DNA of 8,020 nucleotides from Oscillospiraceae bacterium (GTDB lineage: Bacteria; Bacillota_A; Clostridia; Oscillospirales; Oscillospiraceae): positions 1 to 8,020 of the forward strand of contig JAETOP010000137.1 in NCBI GenBank assembly GCA_021771675.1. Reading direction: 5' to 3'. The notes under the pieces are model-generated. The model saw only the letters and a list, made by a program, of their open reading frames with translations. It was not told the origin of the DNA and searched no databases. Position numbers and translations under genes: made by a program. Below, piece after piece: positions 5,395 through 8,020 of the stretch (its first letter is position 1; every line of letters begins with the position of its first letter).

Positions 5395-7033
5395 GGCCGG
5401 GACTTTGGGACAAAAAGTCCTAAAGTGCCCCAAATCCAAGTTCCGGCAAAAGAGCCAACAGGAGCAGACCGCCGCCAGCAAGCTCCGCATGGAAAAGCGG
5501 GGCGAAAAGCTGGATGCGGCCAAGGAAAAGCTGGTAAAGCAGAAACCGCCCAAGAAGCCCGGCCCCGTGAAAAAGGCGGGGCGGGCCGTGGGCGGCGGCG
5601 TTCATGGTTTTGTGCATGGCAAGCTGTATGAGGTGGAGCATGAGAATGTGGGCACCGAGGGCGCTCACCGCTCCGAGCTGGTGGGCGAGTCCGCTCTGCG
5701 GCATAGCTCCCGGTATGTGAAGCGGCAAATCCGTCAGCACCCGGCCAAGGCAGTTCAAAAGGCTGAGTCTAGGCACATCAAGGCTACGGCGGATTACCAC
5801 TACCGCAAGATCGTGGAGGAGCACCCGGAAATGCGGGGCAGCGCCCTTTCCCACTACTGGCAGAAACAACGGCTCAAACGGCAATACGCCAAGCAAGCGA
5901 GGGAGTCCACCAAGCAAGGGGCCAAGGCCGCAGAAAAAACGGCAGTCACCACGGAAAAACTGACCGCCCGGACGGTGGCCTTTGTCAAGCGGCATCCTGT
6001 GGGGGTGCTGTTCTTTCTGGCCTGTTTCCTGCTGTTGGTGATGATGCAGTCCTGTATGTCCTCGCTGGTGACGCTGGGCAACGGTGCGGCGGGGGCCATC
6101 GGTGCGTCTACCTACGCCGCCGAGGACGCCGATCTGTTGGGGGCCGAGGCCGCCTATTGTGCCTTGGAGGACGAGCTGCGGGATTATCTGGACACCTACA
6201 CCCGTACCCACGACTATGACGAGTACCATTTCGACCTCGATGACATTGAACACGATCCCTATGTGCTGCTGTCGATGATCAGCGCATGGCATGAGGGGAA
6301 ATGGACGCTGGCCGAGGTACAGGACACCCTGCAAATGTTCTTTGACCGCCAGTACATTCTTACCGAGTCCGTGGTGACGGAGCGGCGCTATTACATCGAA
6401 ATGGACACTTGGACGGACGAGGATGGCAACACCCACACGGACAGCTACCGGGTGTACTACGACTATTACATTTGTACCGTCACCCTCGAAAACTTCAACC
6501 TGTCCCATCTTCCCATCTACATTATGGGTGAGGATCAGCTTTCCCGGTATGCCCTCTATATGGCTACGCTGGGCAACCGTCCAGACCTGTTCCCCTCGTC
6601 CCCCTATGTGGCAAAGTACACGGGCGATCCCGTGGAGCATGAGATACCCGAGGCGTATCTGGCGGACGAAACCTTTGCGGCCATCCTTGCCGAAGCGGAG
6701 AAGTACATCGGCTATCCCTATGTGTGGGGCGGCTACAAGCCCAGCACATCCTTTGACTGCTCCGGCTTCGTGTCCTATGTCTACAACCAATGCGGCTGGG
6801 ACTTCGGGCGGCTTGGAGCGCAGGGGCTTTACAACATCAGCACCCGCACAAACAGCCCCCGCCCCGGCGATCTCGTGTTCTTCACCGGGACTTACGATAC
6901 TCCCGGCGTTTCTCATGTGGGCATCTATGTGGGCGATGGCTGGATGCTCCATTGTGGCGATCCCATTGGGTACGCCAATCTCAACACAAGCTACTGGCAG
7001 TCTCATTTCTACGCCTACGGGCGGTTATCGTGA
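5375..7033 (+). CDS. Membrane-anchored NlpC/P60 cell-wall hydrolase (CD1108 family mobile element protein)
   Basis: This 552-aa peptidoglycan hydrolase probably opens the wall locally for the conjugation channel. Residues 1-205 are a Lys/Arg/Ala-rich cytoplasmic region. A single membrane segment lies at about 208-226 (VGVLFFLACFLLLVMMQSC). An acidic, Tyr-rich extracellular spacer follows (about 250-425). The C-terminal NlpC/P60 domain (about 430-550) has YPYVWGG, catalytic FDCSGF (Cys462), SHVGIYVG (His514) and a third polar residue probably at His526. The start at 5375 follows GGAGG (5361-5365) and overlaps the VirB4 stop. Residues 10-17 (TLGQKVLK) are encoded by palindrome copy 3. The stop codon overlaps the Shine-Dalgarno region of the next gene. 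All catalytic residues are present. Confidence 0.93.
   Translation: MSEQTSKAGTLGQKVLKCPKSKFRQKSQQEQTAASKLRMEKRGEKLDAAKEKLVKQKPPKKPGPVKKAGRAVGGGVHGFVHGKLYEVEHENVGTEGAHRSELVGESALRHSSRYVKRQIRQHPAKAVQKAESRHIKATADYHYRKIVEEHPEMRGSALSHYWQKQRLKRQYAKQARESTKQGAKAAEKTAVTTEKLTARTVAFVKRHPVGVLFFLACFLLLVMMQSCMSSLVTLGNGAAGAIGASTYAAEDADLLGAEAAYCALEDELRDYLDTYTRTHDYDEYHFDLDDIEHDPYVLLSMISAWHEGKWTLAEVQDTLQMFFDRQYILTESVVTERRYYIEMDTWTDEDGNTHTDSYRVYYDYYICTVTLENFNLSHLPIYIMGEDQLSRYALYMATLGNRPDLFPSSPYVAKYTGDPVEHEIPEAYLADETFAAILAEAEKYIGYPYVWGGYKPSTSFDCSGFVSYVYNQCGWDFGRLGAQGLYNISTRTNSPRPGDLVFFTGTYDTPGVSHVGIYVGDGWMLHCGDPIGYANLNTSYWQSHFYAYGRLS
5402..5426 (+). repeat. Junction palindrome copy 3 (diverged, 10-bp stem, loop AAAAA)
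   Basis: ACTTTGGGAC (5402-5411) pairs with GTCCTAAAGT (5417-5426) around AAAAA. One position (G5407/T5421) is a G-U wobble in sense RNA. The innermost A-T pair of copy 1 is lost, but the stem is longer at its base. It begins 7 nt after the VirB4 stop codon and 27 nt into the NlpC/P60 gene, read as LGQKVLK. A second CCCAAA (5429-5434) just downstream offers an alternative pairing partner for TTTGGG. Confidence 0.8.
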
Positions 7034-7045
7034 AGGAGGTTATCT

Positions 7046-7294
7046 ATGGCAACTACGAAAAGCGCGAAAATCAAGGCCGAGATCGAAAAGGTCAAGGCCA
7101 AAATCACCGAGCAGCAGACCCGGCTGAAGGAACTGGAACAGAAAAAGCTGGAGGCCGAAAACAGCGAGATCGTGGACATTGTGCGTGGCATGAGCATTTC
7201 TCTTGCCGAGCTGTCCTTGATGCTCCAGCGGCTCCGGGCCGGGGAAACCTTGGGACAAAATGTCCCGAAGTCAGAAACGGAGGTGAGCGAATGA
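7046..7294 (+). CDS. DUF4315 family small coiled-coil protein
   Basis: This 82-aa protein matches the DUF4315 pattern found next to CD1107/CD1108-type genes in these elements. A Lys/Glu/Gln-rich helix, probably a coiled coil, spans about 5-42 (KIKAEIEKVKAKITEQQ, RLKELEQKKLEAENSEIV). It is followed by the short conserved block VDIVRGMSISLAELSLML. Its function is unknown; a cytoplasmic adaptor is a guess. The ATG at 7046 has a strong AAGGAGG (7033-7039) with 6-nt spacing, which starts at the last base of the NlpC/P60 stop codon. The C-terminal tail contains LGQNVPK (69-75), encoded by palindrome copy 4. Its stop forms an ATGA overlap with the next gene. Confidence 0.85.
   Translation: MATTKSAKIKAEIEKVKAKITEQQTRLKELEQKKLEAENSEIVDIVRGMSISLAELSLMLQRLRAGETLGQNVPKSETEVSE
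7250..7268 (+). repeat. Junction palindrome copy 4 (loop AAA)
   Basis: TTGGGACA (7250-7257) and TGTCCCGA (7261-7268) flank the loop AAA. T7251-G7267 is a wobble pair in sense RNA. It is translated as LGQNVPK in the DUF4315 tail. It lies 22 nt before the ATGA overlap with the DUF4366 gene and 10 nt before that gene's GGAGG (7279-7283). Confidence 0.87.
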
Positions 7295-7920
7295 AGAAAC
7301 GACTTTCTATGCTGGCGGCGGTCCTGTGCGCCGTGATGATGGTGGGCGGTCTGTCCGTCACGGCCTACGCCGGGGGCGGCGATGAGTACATCGAGCCTAC
7401 CGAACAATGGGAGGGGCTTGATCCCGTGGAGGAAACACCTGCCCCTACCGTTGAGCCGGGAGAGGGTTTCACCGAGGATGGAAACCTTGTGACCCGTGAC
7501 CTGCTCTACGACAAGCACACCAACAAGCAGTTTATCACCGTCCAGACCAGCGGCGGCAACACTTTCTATATCGTCATCGACTACGACAAGCCCGTGGACG
7601 AGGACGGCGAACAGTATCAGACCTACTTTTTCAGCGTTGTGGACGAGGCCGACCTGCTGGCCGCTGCTGAAGCCGCCGGGATGGAAGTCCCCGCCTGTGC
7701 CTGTGCGGTGAAATGTACGGTGGGGGACATCAACACCGATTGCCCCGTGTGCGCCGTCAATATGAGCGAGTGCGTGGGAACGAAGGCTGAGCCGGAACCT
7801 GTGGATGAGCCGGAGCCCACCGAGCCCGAGCCGGAACAGAAAAGCAATACAGGGACGCTCTTGCTAATTCTGGCCGTTGCCCTCATCGGCGGCGGGGCAG
7901 GGTGGTGTCAGCGCCAGTGA
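7291..7920 (+). CDS. DUF4366 / CD1107 family secreted, membrane-anchored protein with short C-terminus
   Basis: This 209-aa accessory protein of unknown function probably sits on the cell surface. A Sec signal peptide (MKKRL, hydrophobic 7-22) ends in AYA (25-27). A folded domain follows (about 57-130, with FYIVIDYDKP and YFFSVVDEADLL), then a six-cysteine cluster at 136, 138, 142, 151, 154 and 161, a Glu/Pro-rich spacer (166-184) and a membrane helix (187-204). The start at 7291 follows GGAGG (7279-7283) and overlaps the DUF4315 stop as ATGA. The same frame is open far upstream, but only as a shadow of the preceding genes. After the helix the protein ends abruptly with WCQRQ. Many relatives, from memory, continue with a basic stretch and an acidic cytoplasmic tail, so a 3' truncation is possible. 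Confidence 0.85.
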   Translation: MKKRLSMLAAVLCAVMMVGGLSVTAYAGGGDEYIEPTEQWEGLDPVEETPAPTVEPGEGFTEDGNLVTRDLLYDKHTNKQFITVQTSGGNTFYIVIDYDKPVDEDGEQYQTYFFSVVDEADLLAAAEAAGMEVPACACAVKCTVGDINTDCPVCAVNMSECVGTKAEPEPVDEPEPTEPEPEQKSNTGTLLLILAVALIGGGAGWCQRQ

Positions 7921-8020
7921 TAAAATGTAAAAAAGCGCCGAGGAAAAAATGCAGGTTTGTGGCGGAGAGGAGGAAAAAAAGATAGACTCCCAATAGGACG
8001 GAAAAAGCGTCCGGAAAGGG
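7921..8020. other. Right flank without a supported gene
   Basis: This is a purine-rich stretch with several A-runs. An AGAGGAGG (7966-7973) resembles a Shine-Dalgarno, but no ATG, GTG or TTG follows at a usable distance inside the window. I see no terminator with a T-run. A short hairpin lies near the edge (7996-8012). The boundary with the DUF4366 gene may be a break in ICE homology. Confidence 0.4.
7996..8012. repeat. Short hairpin GGACG / CGTCC
   Basis: A perfect 5-bp inverted repeat encloses the 7-nt loop GAAAAAG. It is short and could be chance, and no T-run follows. It is listed because it is the only structure in the right flank. Confidence 0.3.

Noticed and set aside
5420..7006. Very long open frame on the minus strand (528 codons) opposite the NlpC/P60 gene
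   Set aside because: The same shadow effect: the sense frame has a complete NlpC/P60 domain and membrane segment, while the antisense product has no recognisable motif.
1369..7268. CRISPR array interpretation of the repeated palindrome
   Set aside because: The copies are 1.3-2.7 kb apart with genes between them. There are no regular spacers, no leader and no cas genes.
6790..7290. In-frame upstream extension of the DUF4366 gene
   Set aside because: The extension overlaps the NlpC/P60 and DUF4315 genes. A signal peptide begins exactly at 7291 after a good Shine-Dalgarno, so the upstream part is out-of-frame shadow.
7917..7985. 22-aa basic peptide frame starting GTG overlapping the DUF4366 stop
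   Set aside because: No convincing ribosome binding site, very short, Lys/Arg-rich only because of A/G-rich DNA, and no homology recognised.

Overview
The window is a stretch of the conjugation (type IV secretion) operon of an integrative and conjugative element (ICE). It belongs to the Tn1549 / Clostridioides difficile CTn4-like group that is common in gut Clostridia. The evidence is the gene order on the + strand: Maff2 tail, VirB6/TrbL-like (CD1112 family), small unknown ORF, two DNA methyltransferases, PrgI (VirB3-like), VirB4 ATPase, NlpC/P60 protein (CD1108 family), DUF4315, DUF4366 (CD1107 family). The DNA is GC-rich with GC-rich third codon positions. That suggests an Oscillospiraceae or Lachnospiraceae type host (Faecalibacterium-like) rather than an AT-rich Clostridium; the host assignment is inference.

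Layout: 1-124 holds two strong hairpins and no recognisable gene. It abuts the last ~30 codons of a maff2 gene (to 217) whose 5' part is missing. 230-1096 is the membrane channel subunit. 1111-1362 is a small unknown ORF. 1352-2137 is a beta-class DNA methylase. About 2140-2703 is an MT-A70-type adenine methylase with no ATG/GTG/TTG start upstream of its catalytic DPPW motif. 2706-3080 is PrgI, and 3040-5394 is VirB4, starting at TTG. 5375-7033 is a membrane-anchored cell-wall hydrolase, 7046-7294 is a coiled-coil DUF4315 protein, and 7291-7920 is a secreted/membrane DUF4366 protein with a very short tail. 7921-8020 has no convincing gene. Genes overlap or are separated by at most ~14 nt, so they look like one polycistronic, translationally coupled unit. 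No internal promoter or terminator is evident.

How the genes work together (family knowledge plus inference): the TrbL-like protein, PrgI and VirB4 form the inner channel and motor. The NlpC/P60 protein opens peptidoglycan for the channel. The DUF4366 protein is probably a surface/membrane accessory factor. The two orphan methylases could modify the element's DNA against host restriction.

The most unusual signal is a short palindromic repeat (arms TTTGGGACA / TGTCCCAAA, 3-nt loop). It occurs four times, each copy inside a coding region but within about 25 nt of a stop codon at a gene junction. It has no stop codon in any of the six frames, so it reads through as LGQNVPK- or FGTFCPK-type peptides at protein ends. 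Three arm substitutions relative to the perfect copy are G-U compatible on the sense transcript. This points to a conserved RNA hairpin, or a small coding-tolerant palindromic element, at selected operon junctions.
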